DNA of 64,000 nt from JBHJGP01 sp050331695 (GCA_050331695.1 JBHJGP010000007.1:1-64000), one strand, 5' to 3'. Positions 42,495 through 51,542 are shown, numbered from the stretch's first letter. Program-made: numbers and translations. Notes: generated by a model from the letters alone, not told the origin.

Positions 42495-45032
42495 ATGCCG
42501 TCATCGTCCAACGCCCGCTGGTTCCCATCCTTCCGGCGCCTTCCGGCGCTCATCCAACAACGCCTCTCACACCGGGGTGACACCGAACACGAACAGGCAC
42601 TGATTCGCGTCGGCATCGTGTTCTTCGTTGTCGTCTACGCCTTCAGTTTGCGGATCTCGGGCATCGAGACGCACTGGCCTTCCCTGATGGTCGTGTCCGC
42701 GATCACCTGGTTCTGCGCGCTGCTGCTGTTCGCGCATATCGTCTGGCGACCCGCAGTCAACCCAGTGCGCCGGTACATCGGCATGGTGCTGGACCAGGGC
42801 GGCTGCGTTGCGGCGATGGCGGTCGGCGAGGAGCTCACCGCCTTTATCTATCCGCTTATTCTCTGGACAACCTTCGGGCACGGTTTCCGCTTCGGCCGGC
42901 GCAACCTGTTCGCTGCCGCGGTTTCGTCTTGGGTGCTGTTCAGCCTGCTTCTGATCTTCAGCCCCTACTGGCGGGAGATGCCGATCCTCGGTGTCGGCCT
43001 GCTCTTGGGCTTAATCTTGCTGCCGGCTTATGTATCCCGCCTGTTGCACCAATTGCACTTGGCGATCCAGCGGGCAGAACAGTCGAGCCGCGCCAAGAGC
43101 CAGTTTCTCGCCACGATGTCCCATGAATTGCGGACACCGCTCACCGCGGTCATCGGCATGGGTCAGGATCTGCGCGGCACCCGGCTCGATCCGGAACAGC
43201 ATGACATGGTCCGGGTCATCCACACCGCCGCGAACGCGCTTCTGAACCTGATCGAGGACCTGCTGGACTTTGCCAAGATCGAGGCGGGCGAACATGATCA
43301 GGCGGTGGTCGCCTTCGATTTTCAAAAACTGATCGTGCGGGTCCGCGACATTCTCCGCCATCAAGCCATGACCAAGGGTCTCGAATTCCGGATGGCGATC
43401 GACCCGGCGATACCGCTCCGGGTCGTTGGACCCGAGAAAGATCTGCAGCAGGTCCTGATCAATCTGGTCGGCAATGCGATCAAGTTCACTGGCGAGGGCT
43501 ATGTGTCGTTGCGTGCGGACCTTGCCGAGGCTGATGACGGTACCCTGCGGGTCGAGTTGAGCGTCAAGGACACCGGTATCGGCATTCCGAAAGACGCCCA
43601 AAAGCATGTCTTCGAACATTTTGCCCAAGCCGATGCCAGCGTGACCCGCCGCTATGGCGGAACCGGTCTTGGTCTCGCCATCGCTAAACGAATGGTCGAG
43701 GACGCTGGCGGCAGCGTGGCGCTGGCCAGCACGCCTGGCGAAGGCAGCTTGTTCACCGTTCGCATCCCGCTCACGGCTGCTGAGAACGAGAGCGAAGGCG
43801 AGGAAACGCCCCGGGGAACGGTTCGCTTCATCGGTGACATGCCGGAACATATGCGTCTCGCGATAGCCGGTCAGGGTTGGGCCGTGATCCCCGCCGGACA
43901 GTCTTGGCTGCAAATCGACAGCGGCGAGCCAACCCGCCAGGTTCTCCTGATTCTGGCCGAGCCGACGCTCGAGCAAGATCTACTGCAGATGGCTTTCTCG
44001 GGCCGTGACCGCGCCGCCCGGGACGTGGTCGTCGTCGGCGCCGAGCCGTCGGCAGCGCCCTGGGCGTTGGCGGTATTGCCGGCTGACCCTCCCATCGATC
44101 TCGTGGTCAACGCTCTTCGCGCGGGATTGATCGACGCCAATGCCGAAGGCGGAAGCAGCTTTGCCCGGGTGGCACCGATGGCGCGCTCCCTCGATCTGCT
44201 GGTCGCGGAGGACAACAAGGTCAACCAGAAGGTCATCGCCAGCACGCTGAAACGCGGCGGCCATCGGGTGACGCTCAAAGGTGATGGTCTCGAAGCGCTG
44301 GAAACCTTGCGCAACGGCCGGTTCGATGTCGCCATCATCGACGTCAACATGCCGCATATGGGAGGCATGGAGATCGCCCGCGCCTATCTCCGGGACGGCG
44401 ACAAGGCATCCCTAACGCCCCTGATCGCGCTGACCGCCGACGCCACAACGGAAACCCGCGAGGCCTGTCTGCGCGCCGGTTTCGACAAATTTCTGACCAA
44501 GCCGATCGAAAGCTTCGATCTCCTCTACACGCTTCACGACATCGCCGGGGGTCCGGTCGAGCTTGGAACCGCCGGGGGTGCGCAGAGGCCTTCGTTGCCG
44601 GCGAGCAGAGAGGCCATGGCCGGTGAGCCAGAGCCAAATCGCGCGGAAATCCTACCGCACCCGGCCCTCGGGGCGTCGGCAGTGGTGCTCGACCAAAAAC
44701 GGCTGGAAGAGCTTCGCATTCTCGACGATGATGAAGGGTTCGTCCGCGAACTCCTGGACGAATTTCTGGATGAAGGCGGCCAGTTGGTCGACGAGATGGC
44801 GGAGGCCGCCGCAGCCGGCGACAGCAAGCGTTTCAGGGATGCGGCCCACGCGCTCCGCAGCAGCGCTGCCCATGTCGGCGCGACCTCGCTGTTCGAGTGC
44901 TGCATGTCGTGGCGCAACATCAACGACGCGAAGCTGAAAAAAGAGGCGGATGTGGTCACCGCTCGTCTTCGCTCCGAGTTCGAGCGCCTCAAACGGGCCC
45001 TGTCCGATACCGCCATGAGCGCCGCCGGCTGA
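42495..45032 (+). CDS. RpfC-like hybrid histidine kinase
   Basis: An 845-residue hybrid kinase whose full layout resembles RpfC, the DSF sensor. The N-terminus has HRGDTEHEQALIR followed by about five transmembrane helices (residues 35-180). HisKA carries H210 in MSHELRTPL. The ATPase has NLVGNAIKFT, DTGIGIP and GTGLGLAIAK. REC carries D616 in I-I-D-V-N-M-P, and HPt carries H785 in AAHALRSSAAHVGA. All phosphorelay residues are present. The extracytoplasmic part is minimal, as in RpfC. It begins eight bases after the REC-PAS-GGDEF-EAL stop. The nearby RpfF-like gene supports a role in sensing a fatty-acid signal; the ligand is inferred. Confidence 0.9.
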   Translation: MPSSSNARWFPSFRRLPALIQQRLSHRGDTEHEQALIRVGIVFFVVVYAFSLRISGIETHWPSLMVVSAITWFCALLLFAHIVWRPAVNPVRRYIGMVLDQGGCVAAMAVGEELTAFIYPLILWTTFGHGFRFGRRNLFAAAVSSWVLFSLLLIFSPYWREMPILGVGLLLGLILLPAYVSRLLHQLHLAIQRAEQSSRAKSQFLATMSHELRTPLTAVIGMGQDLRGTRLDPEQHDMVRVIHTAANALLNLIEDLLDFAKIEAGEHDQAVVAFDFQKLIVRVRDILRHQAMTKGLEFRMAIDPAIPLRVVGPEKDLQQVLINLVGNAIKFTGEGYVSLRADLAEADDGTLRVELSVKDTGIGIPKDAQKHVFEHFAQADASVTRRYGGTGLGLAIAKRMVEDAGGSVALASTPGEGSLFTVRIPLTAAENESEGEETPRGTVRFIGDMPEHMRLAIAGQGWAVIPAGQSWLQIDSGEPTRQVLLILAEPTLEQDLLQMAFSGRDRAARDVVVVGAEPSAAPWALAVLPADPPIDLVVNALRAGLIDANAEGGSSFARVAPMARSLDLLVAEDNKVNQKVIASTLKRGGHRVTLKGDGLEALETLRNGRFDVAIIDVNMPHMGGMEIARAYLRDGDKASLTPLIALTADATTETREACLRAGFDKFLTKPIESFDLLYTLHDIAGGPVELGTAGGAQRPSLPASREAMAGEPEPNRAEILPHPALGASAVVLDQKRLEELRILDDDEGFVRELLDEFLDEGGQLVDEMAEAAAAGDSKRFRDAAHALRSSAAHVGATSLFECCMSWRNINDAKLKKEADVVTARLRSEFERLKRALSDTAMSAAG

Positions 45033-45243
45033 CCAGGGGCCGAAGGCGTCGCCCACCGGCTTGGCCACAAAGATCAGGACAGCCACCGCGGCCAGAAGAA
45101 CCAAACATCCCATTTGTGGTGGCAACGCGTGAGAGGGTTCGGATCACACGAGAGCGGCTTGGGTTTGAGGAAATGGCGAACAGCCTTGCTTCAGCGGCGC
45201 CGAGAAGAGCCCATCTGCTTCTCTCGAAGAACAGGGTCGGATC

Positions 45244-45810
45244 ATGAACGGTGAACCTGTCGAGACGGAAAGGCTCAGACTTCGTCGGTGGAGCTCCGCA
45301 GACCGTAACGATCTCGCCCGGATCCTGTCGGATCGGGAGGTCATGGCTTTCAGCGACCGCGGACCGTTAAGCTCGTCGCAAGTGGACCGATGGCTCGCGC
45401 AAAACATCAAAGAGGCGCCAACCGGAAGCGCTCTCGGCAGTTGGGCCATTGAGCTGAAAGCGCAGCGGACCGTTGTCGGATATCTTCGGCTTTCCGTGAC
45501 CGAAGGACGAATCGCAAACAATGAAGCGGAAATCGGGTTGCGCCTGGCGAAAAGCCATTGGGACCAGGGCTTCGCAACGGAAGCGGCGCGAAAAATGGTC
45601 CATCAGGCGTTTCGCGATCCAACCGTTGCCCGCATCATCGGCATCGTCGATCCGGGTAACCGCCGGTCCGTCCGAATGCTGGTAAAACTTGGGATGGTTC
45701 GGGAGCGGGACGTCGCATTCGAAGGATATGATCACCCCGACCGTCGGTTCACGTTTTCCAGAGCGGCGGCGCTGGCCTCCGGCAATCTGCGCTCGAGCGA
45801 ACGCGGATAG
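45244..45810 (+). CDS. GNAT family N-acetyltransferase (RimJ/RimL-like)
   Basis: A 188-residue acetyltransferase of the RimJ/RimL-type GNAT group, which transfers acetyl from acetyl-CoA to an amine. It begins ETERLRLRRWSSADRNDLARILSDREVM, typical of the group. NNEAEIGLRLAKSHWDQGFATEAARKMVHQAF forms the acetyl-CoA site, and IIGIVDPGNRRSVRMLVKLGM precedes the last strands. Substrate is unknown. It lies between the kinase and the RpfF-like gene, convergent with the latter. No strong ribosome site is visible. The link to signalling may be only positional. Confidence 0.88.
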   Translation: MNGEPVETERLRLRRWSSADRNDLARILSDREVMAFSDRGPLSSSQVDRWLAQNIKEAPTGSALGSWAIELKAQRTVVGYLRLSVTEGRIANNEAEIGLRLAKSHWDQGFATEAARKMVHQAFRDPTVARIIGIVDPGNRRSVRMLVKLGMVRERDVAFEGYDHPDRRFTFSRAAALASGNLRSSERG

Positions 45811-45876
45811 GTCGCTCCAGCTCGCTGCTGGCGCGACTTGCGACAAACCACCTGAGCGGACGGGGTCCGGAATCAC

Positions 45877-45904
45877 AAAGGGCGCCCCGGAGAGAGCGCC
45901 CTTT
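45877..45904. terminator. Bidirectional hairpin between GNAT and rpfF-like genes
   Basis: A perfect nine-base stem, AAAGGGCGC paired with GCGCCCTTT, with a ten-base loop lies between two convergent genes. The T run is only three bases, so termination efficiency is uncertain. Symmetry allows use from both sides. Confidence 0.6.
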
Positions 45905-45945
45905 GGAACAGCCGCCTCGTGATAAGCGGCCGCTGACCGAGAACC

Positions 45946-46950
45946 TTAACTGGCCATCTGGAAGTCAGCGAGCTTGCGCTGGCCGGCCACCAGCTTTTCC
46001 ATCTTGCGCAGATCCATCGGCGTCAGGTTCATCGCCGCGTCGACCCACATATCGGTGATCTTGAGCATCTCTTCCTTGGTCACCGGGGCGCAGGTCTCGC
46101 GGACCTCGCGGAGAACCCCGCGAATGCTGTGGCGACGGTCGAACCGGCGCAAATAGGTCTTGAGCGCTTGCTCGGTTTCACCGGGCTCGCAGACGATGTC
46201 GACCAGACCCAGCTCTTTCATCTCTTCGGCGGTGTAGAGCTTACCGCTGTAGATCAGCTCTTCCGCCTTGGCGGTACCGAGCTTGCGGGAGAGGAAGCTG
46301 AAGGCACCCATTCCAGGGAACATGTTGAACAGGATCTCGGGTAGACCGAACTGGGCGTCGCGGCTGGCGATGACGATGTCGTCGGAGAGCATCGCCTCGA
46401 AACCGCCACCGAGCGTGTCACCCTCGATCAGGGCCACGGTCTGAATGGGCAGATCCATGGCCGTGTGGTTGGCGTAGAGAACGTCGATGCAGCGATGGGC
46501 ATATGCCCGGAGCATCTCGCGGTCCCGTGAGCGGATCAGCTGGGTGAACAGCTCGAGGTCACCACCCAGGTTCCAGGCGCCGGGCCGCTCCGTGCCCCAC
46601 ACCAGATAACGAACCGGCATCGGCCGATCGACCATGATCAGGCCTTCCGCCTTGGCCAAACGCTGCTGCAGGTCGGCGATCTCCTCGAGAAGCAGCGGCG
46701 TGTAGCAGGGCCGGTCCGGGTGGCGCATGTCGGCGCGGAGCAGACCCTGGTCCGCGTCAAAGCTCAGCTTGATCTGCTGGTAGTTGAGGCTCGCCAGATC
46801 GAGCGCGCCGCCACCCTGCGGAAACGGAACGATCTCGGCGCTGCGGACTGTCTCGGCAACCGCCTTCTCCAAAGTGGCCATGGCAGCCTGTTGGGCTCGC
46901 TCTTCACTCTGAGCTTCCAGGGCTTGGATCTTGTCTTCGTAGGTTGCCAT
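45946..46950 (-). CDS. rpfF: RpfF-like DSF synthase (crotonase family)
   Basis: A 334-residue crotonase closely resembling RpfF, which makes cis-2-unsaturated fatty acid signals (DSF family) from acyl carrier protein substrates. Matches include WNLGGDLELFTQLIRSRDR, GDTLGGGFEAMLSDD and FGLPEILFNMFPGMGAFSFL. Both glutamates corresponding to the catalytic pair of Xanthomonas RpfF are present as E185 and E205, 20 residues apart as in E141/E161. The C-terminus keeps EEMLKITDMWVDAAMNL. An extra N-terminus of about 45 residues, largely helical, distinguishes it from the 289-residue Xanthomonas protein. GGAGAAG precedes the ATG. Assignment is from motif memory, so true DSF synthesis remains to be shown. 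Confidence 0.8.
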   Translation of the reverse strand: MATYEDKIQALEAQSEERAQQAAMATLEKAVAETVRSAEIVPFPQGGGALDLASLNYQQIKLSFDADQGLLRADMRHPDRPCYTPLLLEEIADLQQRLAKAEGLIMVDRPMPVRYLVWGTERPGAWNLGGDLELFTQLIRSRDREMLRAYAHRCIDVLYANHTAMDLPIQTVALIEGDTLGGGFEAMLSDDIVIASRDAQFGLPEILFNMFPGMGAFSFLSRKLGTAKAEELIYSGKLYTAEEMKELGLVDIVCEPGETEQALKTYLRRFDRRHSIRGVLREVRETCAPVTKEEMLKITDMWVDAAMNLTPMDLRKMEKLVAGQRKLADFQMAS

Positions 46951-47034
46951 CGTCTTCTCCGGGTCCGGCTGTGCCGTTCTGTTCGTTGGTTAATCTCTGT
47001 CTATGAACGAAACGTTAATCGAGCCCTAAGTCGC

Positions 47035-47146
47035 CGTCAAGTAAAACGGCAAATTTTTCGCATGTATATTATGAAGTGTTCTTTTTTATTTTGGTTTTAC
47101 TTTTGGTAGAAATCATCTTTATTATGAAAAGAAAAAAAGTAAAAAG
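47035..47146. other. AT-rich upstream region of the rpfF-like gene
   Basis: This stretch is strongly AT-rich against a GC-rich background and has long A/T runs. It lies between the amt terminators and the rpfF-like start. On the minus strand it holds a TTGACG box (47035-47040), but the -10 candidate 17 bases on is poor. AT-rich upstream DNA may attract nucleoid proteins or other regulators. Confidence 0.4.
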
Positions 47147-47190
47147 CCCGACGAATCCGCCGGGCAAAAAAAAACCGGGCCGAAGCCCGG
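47146..47190 (-). terminator. Tandem rho-independent terminators of amt
   Basis: Read on the minus strand, a CCGGGC-TTCG-GCCCGG hairpin (47175-47190) is followed by nine T. Then comes a second hairpin, GCCCG/CGGGC with a wobble-extended stem (47146-47165), followed by another T run. Two consecutive strong terminators lie directly after the amt stop. Confidence 0.9.
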
Positions 47191-47221
47191 GTTTCCGCAG
47201 AAAAGTAGGGTTTTTGGAAGG

Positions 47222-48553
47222 CTACATCGCCATGGACCGCCCGAATTCGGGATAGGCATCCATGCCCAGTTCGACCTGATCGATGCCGTCCTCCTCGTCC
47301 TCTTCGGCGATCCGAATGCCGAGGGTGCCCTTCAACATGAGCCAGAGAACGAGACTGACGGCGAAGGTAAAGGCACCGATGGCGACGATGGCGATTGCCT
47401 GGGTCGCGAAGCTCGTGTCCGGATTGGTTATCGGCACGGCGATCGTGCCCCAAATGCCGCAGACCAGATGGGCCGGAATGGCGCCGACCACATCGTCGAT
47501 CTTGAACTTATCCATCATCTGCACGGCGAACACGACCAACACGCCGCCGATCGCGCCGATCATGATGGCCGCGATCGGGCTGGGCATGAGCGGTTCCGCC
47601 GTAATCGCGACGAGACCGCCGATCGCACCGTTGAGCGCGATCGTCAGATCGATTTTCTTGTAGAGAAGCTGCGTCAGTACAATCGCCGCGACCACCCCGC
47701 CGCAGGCCGCCAGATTGGTGTTGACGAAAATGTTGGCGACCGCGACCGCGTCAGCACCACTGCCCATCGCCAGCTGCGAGCCGCCGTTGAAGCCGAACCA
47801 GCCGAGCCACAGGATAAAGGTGCCGAGCGTGGCCAGGGGCAAAGAGCTGCCGGGCATCGGCACGGTCCGGCCATCGGCGGTGAACCGGCCTTTGCGGGCG
47901 CCAAGGATCAAGGCGCCGGCGAGCGCCGCCCAGCCACCGACCGAGTGGACAATGGTGGAACCGGCGAAATCGCTGAAGCCCATCTCGGAAAGCCAGCCAC
48001 CGCCCCACTGCCAGGAGCCCGTGATCGGATACAAGATGCCGGTCAGGACGACCGTGAAAACAAGAAACGGGATAACCTTGATCCGCTCGGCGAGGCTGCC
48101 CGAAACAATCGAGGCGGCCGTTGCCACGAACACCATCTGGAAAAACCAGTCAGACGAGGTCGCGTAGCCGCCCGCTGAAAAATCCTCGCCGTCCGACGGT
48201 CCCCAAACGCTGAAGCTGCCGAGATAGCCGCCGTCGACCCCGTCATACATCAGATTGTAGCCGACGAGATAGTACATGATGCCGGCGATGGAGAAGAGCG
48301 ATATGTTCTTAAGACATTGAACACCAACGCTCTTTTTTCTCACCAGCCCTGCTTCCAGCATGGCGAAGCCGGCCGCCATCCACATCACCAAAAAGCCGCA
48401 GATCAAAAACAAAAGGGTGTTGAAGATGAAGGCTGTTTCCGGCGTGACCCCCGCCGCCGCTTCCGTTTCCTGGGCCTGGAGGCCACCGGCGAAACTCACG
48501 CCGATCAGGGCCGCGACCGCCAGGGCCCTTCCCATTCTCATTATCCTTGCCAT
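47222..48553 (-). CDS. amt: Ammonium transporter
   Basis: A 443-residue Amt family channel for ammonium at the inner membrane, with a cleavable signal (ALAVAALIGVSFAGGLQAQ) before eleven predicted helices. The pore histidines are in STIVHSVGGWAALAG and IPAHLVCGIWG. Other family marks are LWLGWFGFNGGSQL and a C-terminal acidic GlnK-binding tail. I use the ATG at 48551-48553, with AAGGAGA seven bases upstream; the 68-codon upstream frame is unrelated. A near-perfect sigma-54 promoter lies at 48634-48649, so nitrogen limitation through NtrC is the expected inducer. No glnK gene is adjacent, which is less usual. Confidence 0.95.
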   Translation of the reverse strand: MARIMRMGRALAVAALIGVSFAGGLQAQETEAAAGVTPETAFIFNTLLFLICGFLVMWMAAGFAMLEAGLVRKKSVGVQCLKNISLFSIAGIMYYLVGYNLMYDGVDGGYLGSFSVWGPSDGEDFSAGGYATSSDWFFQMVFVATAASIVSGSLAERIKVIPFLVFTVVLTGILYPITGSWQWGGGWLSEMGFSDFAGSTIVHSVGGWAALAGALILGARKGRFTADGRTVPMPGSSLPLATLGTFILWLGWFGFNGGSQLAMGSGADAVAVANIFVNTNLAACGGVVAAIVLTQLLYKKIDLTIALNGAIGGLVAITAEPLMPSPIAAIMIGAIGGVLVVFAVQMMDKFKIDDVVGAIPAHLVCGIWGTIAVPITNPDTSFATQAIAIVAIGAFTFAVSLVLWLMLKGTLGIRIAEEDEEDGIDQVELGMDAYPEFGRSMAM

Positions 48554-48633
48554 GCTGTTCTCCTTGTCACCGACGACATAAGGCGTGAACCGTTGTTTGG
48601 GGTCCGATTGGACCACCGCTTCCGCAGATGCGC

Positions 48634-48649
48634 TGCAAGGGATGTGCCA
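48634..48649 (-). promoter_or_regulatory. Sigma-54 promoter of amt
   Basis: On the minus strand the sequence reads TGGCACATCCCTTGCA, matching the RpoN -24/-12 consensus TGGCAC-N5-TTGC(A/T). The invariant GG and GC are ten bases apart. It lies about 80 bases before the amt ATG, as expected for an NtrC-controlled ammonium transporter. Confidence 0.85.
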
Positions 48650-48745
48650 GCGCGGCAGGCCAACAGAGGTCCACCATCGATCGATGAATAGGTGAAAAGA
48701 TGTGCAGCACCCCTGTGTTCGCCCAAAAAATAAGCAAGTCCCCCA

Positions 48746-49963
48746 ATGGATAAGCAAAGCGCATCGGCGCCCGCGGATGTCGACGTCGTCATTATCGGCG
48801 GGGGGCTGACCGGGCTCGCCACCGCGGCGGCGCTGGTTTCCGGCGGCGTCGAGACCGCATTGTTGGAACGCCGGCCCTTAGGCGAGACCCGCGCCGCAAC
48901 CTTCGATGGGCGGGTTACGGCCGTCGCCTACGGCTCCCAGCAGTTCCTCCAGCGAATCGGCGTCTGGGCCGGGGTCGAGCCGACAGCCGAGCCCATCATC
49001 GATATCATCGTGGAAGAGCCGGGCACGCCGGGGCGGGTCCACTACGATCACCGGGACATCGGCAGCGATCCGCTCGGTTGGATCGCCGAGAACCGACATT
49101 TACGGGCGTCCCTGATCGACAGGCTGGAGGGCGACCCGAGCGTCAGCATGGTGGCCCCGGTCGAGATCACATCACTGGACCGGGACGTAACGCGCGTCCT
49201 CATCGAAACGGATCGGGGCATGATCCGAGCCCGATTGGTGATCGCGGCCGACGGCAAGTTCTCGGGCGTTCGGGATGAAGCGGCGATCGCCTTTCGGGAT
49301 TGGCGCTACCACCAGACCGGCATCGTCTGTACCTTGAAGCATGAACGGCCGCATCACGGCCGGGCGACCGAGCGTTTCTACCCAGACGGCCCGTTCGCCC
49401 TGCTCCCGCTTCCGGGACGGCGGACCTCGATCGTCTGGGCTCTCGCCAACGACACCGCCGAGGCGGTCACCGCCCTCGACGACCAAGGGTTTCTTGAAGA
49501 GGTTGGCGCCAGGGTCGGCGACCGGCTCGGCGAGCTCTCGCTGGAGGGCCCACGTTACGCTTACCCGCTCAATCTCGTCTGGTCGGAACGGTTTACCGCT
49601 CGCAGGCTGGCCCTGGTGGGCGATGCCGCGCGGGGTATCCACCCGATCGCGGGCCAGGGCTGGAACCTGGCTTTGAGGGATGTCGCGAGTTTGGCCGAAC
49701 TGGTGAGCGAGCAGGTGGGGCTCGGGCTGGATCCAGGAGCGCCCCACGTTCTTGAGCGCTATGAGCGATGGCGTCGGTTCGATGCGACCACGCTCGCGCT
49801 CGTGACCGACGGCATCAACCGCCTTTTCGCCAATGATCTGACGCCGGTGCGCGTGGCCCGCTCGCTCGGCCTCAGCGCGGTCGACCGACTGCCGCCGCTA
49901 AAGCGGTTGTTCATGCGTCACGCCACCGGCGCACTCGGTGATCTGGCCCAAACCATGAGGTAG
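48746..49963 (+). CDS. UbiH/Coq6-family FAD hydroxylase
   Basis: A 405-residue flavin monooxygenase of the ubiquinone ring-hydroxylase family. The FAD-binding start is VVIIGGGLTGLATAAALVSGG, the middle region has VIAADGKFSGVRD, and the second FAD motif reads LVGDAARGIHPIAGQGWNLALRD. It probably hydroxylates the ubiquinone ring; UbiH, UbiF and UbiL paralogues cannot be told apart here. It is divergent from amt across about 190 bases. The ribosome site is weak. ubiG lies about 10 kb to the right, so the pathway is represented twice in the window. Confidence 0.9.
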   Translation: MDKQSASAPADVDVVIIGGGLTGLATAAALVSGGVETALLERRPLGETRAATFDGRVTAVAYGSQQFLQRIGVWAGVEPTAEPIIDIIVEEPGTPGRVHYDHRDIGSDPLGWIAENRHLRASLIDRLEGDPSVSMVAPVEITSLDRDVTRVLIETDRGMIRARLVIAADGKFSGVRDEAAIAFRDWRYHQTGIVCTLKHERPHHGRATERFYPDGPFALLPLPGRRTSIVWALANDTAEAVTALDDQGFLEEVGARVGDRLGELSLEGPRYAYPLNLVWSERFTARRLALVGDAARGIHPIAGQGWNLALRDVASLAELVSEQVGLGLDPGAPHVLERYERWRRFDATTLALVTDGINRLFANDLTPVRVARSLGLSAVDRLPPLKRLFMRHATGALGDLAQTMR

Positions 49964-50052
49964 TGGGGGCCCTTCCCATTGGTCTCATGCCTCCGCATGG
50001 CGCCAAGGGGAAGGAAGCGGAGCGGGACGGCACAGCGGGCGAGCTTGGACAA

Positions 50053-50118
50053 GCGAGCGCGTGGGGCGACAGCACCACAGTCCTAAGAGCGAGCGCGTGC
50101 CGCTTCAGCACCACACTC
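50053..50118. repeat. Imperfect direct repeat pair
   Basis: Two copies of GCGAGCGCGTG-N7-AGCACCACA-N-TC start at 50053 and 50089, a 36-base period. The eleven- and nine-base blocks are identical and the seven-base spacers differ. They lie in the short gap between convergent ubiH-like and pyk genes. No function is apparent. Confidence 0.6.
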
Positions 50119-50126
50119 GCAAAGCT

Positions 50127-51542
50127 TCAATTCACCCAGGCGATCCGTAGCAGATTGGTGGCGCCGGGCGTGCCGAACGGCAGTCCCGCTGTGATCACGA
50201 TCGTCTGACCGTTGCCGGCAAAGCCTTCGGCCTTGGCGAAATGGCACGCCTTGGCGACCATGTCGTCGAGGTCAGTGGCGTCATCCGTCACCAGTGCATG
50301 GATGCCCCAGGCGAGCGCCAGGCGACGGGCGGTGCCGAGGCGCGTAATGAGGCCCAAGATCGGCGTGCTCGGCCGTTCGCGCGCGGCCCGGAGCGCGGTC
50401 TGTCCCGACGTTGTGTAGGTGACGATGGCGGCCGAGCCCAGAGTGTTCGCCACCTGGGCCGCCGCCAGCGAGATGGCGTCGGCTTGAGTGTGTTCGGCCT
50501 CGGTATGATAAGCTTCGACGTAGCTTCGGTAGAGCTCGTCCTGCTCCACCTTGACGATGATACGGTCCATGATGCTGACGCTTTCGACCGGATAGTCGCC
50601 GGCGGCGCTTTCGGCGGACAGCATCAGAGCGTCGGCTCCGTCGTAGCAGGCGGTCGCACAGTCGGACGCCTCGGCCCGGGTGGGCGGCGGGCTCTTGATC
50701 ATGCTTTCCAGCATCTGGGTCGCGACGATCACCGGCTTACCGGCCGCCCGCGACGCCCGGACGATCCGCTTCTGAATGCCCGGCACGTCTTCTGGCGGCA
50801 GCTCCACGCCCAGATCGCCCCTCGCCACCATGATCCCGTCGCAGAGGTCGATGATTTCCTCCAGGCGATCGACGGCCGAGGGTTTTTCGATCTTGGCGAT
50901 CACCGACGCCCGACCCTGGATCAGCTTGCGTGCCTCGGCAATGTCCTCCGGGCGTTGTACGAAGCTCAACGCGACCCACTCGAAGCCAAGATCGAGGCCG
51001 AACCGGAGGTCGTTTCGGTCTTTACCGGTTAGGGGCGAAAGCGGCAGGACAACGTTGGGCACATTGACGCCCTTGCGGTTGGAAAGGCTGCCGCCGACCG
51101 CCACCGTCGTCTCGAGCCAGTCCTCGCCCTTGGCCTGAATCTCGAGCTTGATCTTGCCGTCGTCCAACAAAAGAAACATGCCGGTCTCGACAGCCTGGAG
51201 GATCTCCGGATGGGGCAAATTGACCCGCCGGTTGTCGCCCGGCGTCTCGTCGAGATCGAGGCGAAACCGCTCGCCTCGGGTGAGCCCGACCCGTTCACGC
51301 TCGAAGGAGCCGACCCGGAGTTTGGGCCCCTGCAAATCCATCAACGTGCCGATCGGACGACCGATCTTCCGCTCTGCCTCACGCACGGCATCGTAACGGG
51401 CGGCCTGTTCGTCGTGACTGCCATGACTGAAATTGAAGCGAAAGACGTCCGCCCCCGCCCAGGCCAATTCCAAGATCTTGTCGACACTAGTGCTTGCCGG
51501 ACCGAGTGTGGCGACGATCTTGGCGCAGCGCTGCCTGCGCAT
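50127..51542 (-). CDS. pyk: Pyruvate kinase
   Basis: A 471-residue pyruvate kinase that transfers phosphate from phosphoenolpyruvate to ADP. It opens with AKIVATLGPAS. The active-site segments are MVARGDLGVELPPEDVPGIQKRI and PVIVATQMLESM, and the C-terminal regulatory domain includes TTSGQTALRAARERP. K and E residues of the active site are in VIAKIEKPSAVDRLEEI. Length and motifs are normal. It stands alone, divergent from the ABC transporter operon. Confidence 0.96.
   Translation of the reverse strand: MRRQRCAKIVATLGPASTSVDKILELAWAGADVFRFNFSHGSHDEQAARYDAVREAERKIGRPIGTLMDLQGPKLRVGSFERERVGLTRGERFRLDLDETPGDNRRVNLPHPEILQAVETGMFLLLDDGKIKLEIQAKGEDWLETTVAVGGSLSNRKGVNVPNVVLPLSPLTGKDRNDLRFGLDLGFEWVALSFVQRPEDIAEARKLIQGRASVIAKIEKPSAVDRLEEIIDLCDGIMVARGDLGVELPPEDVPGIQKRIVRASRAAGKPVIVATQMLESMIKSPPPTRAEASDCATACYDGADALMLSAESAAGDYPVESVSIMDRIIVKVEQDELYRSYVEAYHTEAEHTQADAISLAAAQVANTLGSAAIVTYTTSGQTALRAARERPSTPILGLITRLGTARRLALAWGIHALVTDDATDLDDMVAKACHFAKAEGFAGNGQTIVITAGLPFGTPGATNLLRIAWVN

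Noticed and set aside
44652..45125. Minus-strand frame starting with a membrane-like helix after the kinase gene
   Set aside because: The first 30 residues look hydrophobic, but the rest is antisense to the kinase HPt domain and no ribosome site was seen.
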